A stretch of 64,000 nt of DNA, from NCBI GenBank assembly GCA_021777135.1, contig JAJYDX010000008.1:1-64000 (forward strand). Direction: 5' to 3'. Made by a program: the position numbers and the translations under genes. The stretch comes from a bacterium. Its GTDB lineage: Bacteria > SZUA-79 > Acidulodesulfobacterales > Acidulodesulfobacteraceae. Positions 62,907 through 64,000 of the stretch are shown here, piece by piece. Numbering within the stretch: position 1 is the stretch's first letter; every line of letters starts with the position of its first letter. The notes below the pieces were generated by a model that made no database searches, was not told the origin of the DNA, and saw only the letters and a list, made by a program, of their open reading frames with translations.

Positions 62907-63968
62907 ATGAAAATTTTTAATAAGAAACCCATCCTTTTTATAAGGATAATGCTGGTGCTTATTTCGGCTATTTTAGGTTTTTTAATAGGCAAGGGATACT
63001 GGCACAACGACTTTTTATCGTATTTAGGTCTTTTGTTCGGCTTTACGATTGGTTTTATTGTAGTTTCAGTAGAAAAAAGCATGGAGTCTATTTCTACCAA
63101 AAAAATTCTTACAGGCGGGATAGGATTATTTATAGGACTTTTTATAATTAATTATATTACCTATCAGCTTTTCCAGTCTTTTTTTACAGGTTCAGACTTA
63201 GGCTATATAACATACGCTTTCGTGAATTTTGTAGCAGGCTATCTCGGTCTTATTATAGGCTTAAGGGTTTCAGACGATTTTGGTATCGGGACAAAACAAC
63301 AACAGCCGGATACTAAAGATTTACGAGATAGAAACGCCGGCAAAGAATTATGCCGCAATTATAAAGTTATAGATACAAGTTCTTTGATAGACGGAAGAAT
63401 ACTTGATGTTTCTAAAACTGGATTTATAGACGGTACTTTTGCGATACCAACTTTTGTTCTGCATGAACTTCAGCATATAGCTGATTCGCAAGACCCTCTA
63501 AAAAGAGTAAAAGGCAGAAGAGGTCTTGACATATTAAAAGAACTGAGGGAAGACAAAAATATAAATATAGAATTTATCGATGCGGATTATCCGAATATAA
63601 AAGAAGTAGATGCAAAATTAATTGCGTTTGCAAAGGAAAAAGATGGTAAAATTATTACTACCGATTTTAATCTTAACAAAGTCGCACAGGTTAGAAACAT
63701 AAGCGTACTAAATATAAACGATCTGGTTAAAGCTTTAAGACCAATTCTCCTTCCAGGAGAAATAATGACCGTACTAATAGCTAAAGAAGGCAGGGAAAAA
63801 AATCAGGGTATCGCTTATATGGACGACGGGACTATGGTGGTAGTCGAAGATGCGATAAAGCTTGTAGGCTCCGTTCTAAACGTAACAGTAACAAGCGTGT
63901 TGCAGACGTCTAGCGGAAGGATGATATTTGCAAGAATAAGTTATGAAAAGGAACCGGAGTTAAACTAA
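62907..63968 (+). CDS. Membrane PIN-TRAM domain protein (YacL type)
   Basis: This 353-aa protein has four N-terminal membrane segments (about 9-25, 30-48, 70-90, 98-118). A PIN nuclease-like domain (about 150-265) follows with the acidic residues DTSSLIDGR, VLHELQHIAD and TTDFNLNKVA. A C-terminal TRAM domain (about 280-345) has LLPGEIMTVLIAKEGRE and GIAYMDDGTMVVVE. PIN domains of this type may cleave RNA; the true function is not known. It pairs with carD. The last 32 bases of the window hold nothing identifiable. Confidence 0.92.
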   Translation: MKIFNKKPILFIRIMLVLISAILGFLIGKGYWHNDFLSYLGLLFGFTIGFIVVSVEKSMESISTKKILTGGIGLFIGLFIINYITYQLFQSFFTGSDLGYITYAFVNFVAGYLGLIIGLRVSDDFGIGTKQQQPDTKDLRDRNAGKELCRNYKVIDTSSLIDGRILDVSKTGFIDGTFAIPTFVLHELQHIADSQDPLKRVKGRRGLDILKELREDKNINIEFIDADYPNIKEVDAKLIAFAKEKDGKIITTDFNLNKVAQVRNISVLNINDLVKALRPILLPGEIMTVLIAKEGREKNQGIAYMDDGTMVVVEDAIKLVGSVLNVTVTSVLQTSSGRMIFARISYEKEPELN

Positions 63969-64000
63969 TTTATGCTCTTTATAATTTTTTAAACTTTTCC

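Overview
This window is about 64 kb of AT-rich, densely packed bacterial chromosome. Nearly all genes lie on the + strand, gaps are short, and many neighbours overlap by 1-14 bases. The gene content suggests an anaerobic or microaerophilic Gram-negative bacterium of the broad deltaproteobacterial type. Evidence includes pyruvate:ferredoxin oxidoreductase, a ThiC-family enzyme beside cobalamin genes, futalosine-type menaquinone genes, SelB, TonB, a SPOR protein, an outer-membrane barrel and CarD. A relative of Ca. Acidulodesulfobacterales (SZUA-79/Sva0485) would fit, but that is a guess from overall character, not a search result. I see no prophage, IS element, CRISPR array or rRNA. One tRNA (initiator Met) is present.

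Layout. 1-1425: 3' part of a PAS-GGDEF-EAL signalling protein. 1445-6187: cobU, cobT, cobB and a ThiC-family gene that is probably bzaF (anaerobic benzimidazole synthesis). 6159-9987: FtsB-like protein, ribonuclease G (- strand), a small Cys protein, a SPOR protein, and a peroxiredoxin with a well-formed promoter and operator. 10031-10180: a small inverted-repeat element. 10229-15220: purC (-), tonB, ugd, manC, a small unknown (-) and tRNA-fMet (-). 15309-19965: glycine cleavage operon gcvT-H-PA-PB behind a promoter whose -10 lies in a palindrome. 20007-26563: alpha/beta hydrolase, MFS transporter, NarX/NarL-type two-component pair, a Cyc2-like single-haem cytochrome-porin fusion, and a periplasmic monohaem cytochrome c.

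26815-38105 interleaves aromatic amino-acid synthesis (pheA, hisC-type aminotransferase, aroF, tyrA, aroA) with one-carbon and pyruvate metabolism (metF, porGDAB, folD, metV). 38113-47200 is a housekeeping run: ispH, rpsA, sppA, HIT, lapA, pcnB/cca-type, pgi, miaA, hflX. 47223-48441 holds two unknown envelope proteins. 48535-56000 is a proteostasis block: hsp20, a ClpA-type unfoldase, DUF1844, clpB, and htrA behind a sigma-54 promoter with twin upstream palindromes. 56173-63968: selB, ubiD-ubiA-ubiX-mqnE (menaquinone), carD and a PIN/TRAM protein.

How it fits together. The glycine cleavage genes, FolD and the MetF/MetV pair handle folate-bound one-carbon units, and POR links acetyl-CoA to pyruvate. 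Cobalamin and menaquinone genes supply cofactors for an anaerobic respiratory lifestyle. The cytochrome-porin plus periplasmic cytochrome suggest electron exchange across the outer membrane. The least ordinary items are the cytochrome module, the bzaF candidate, and the regulatory palindromes at the peroxiredoxin, gcvT and htrA promoters.
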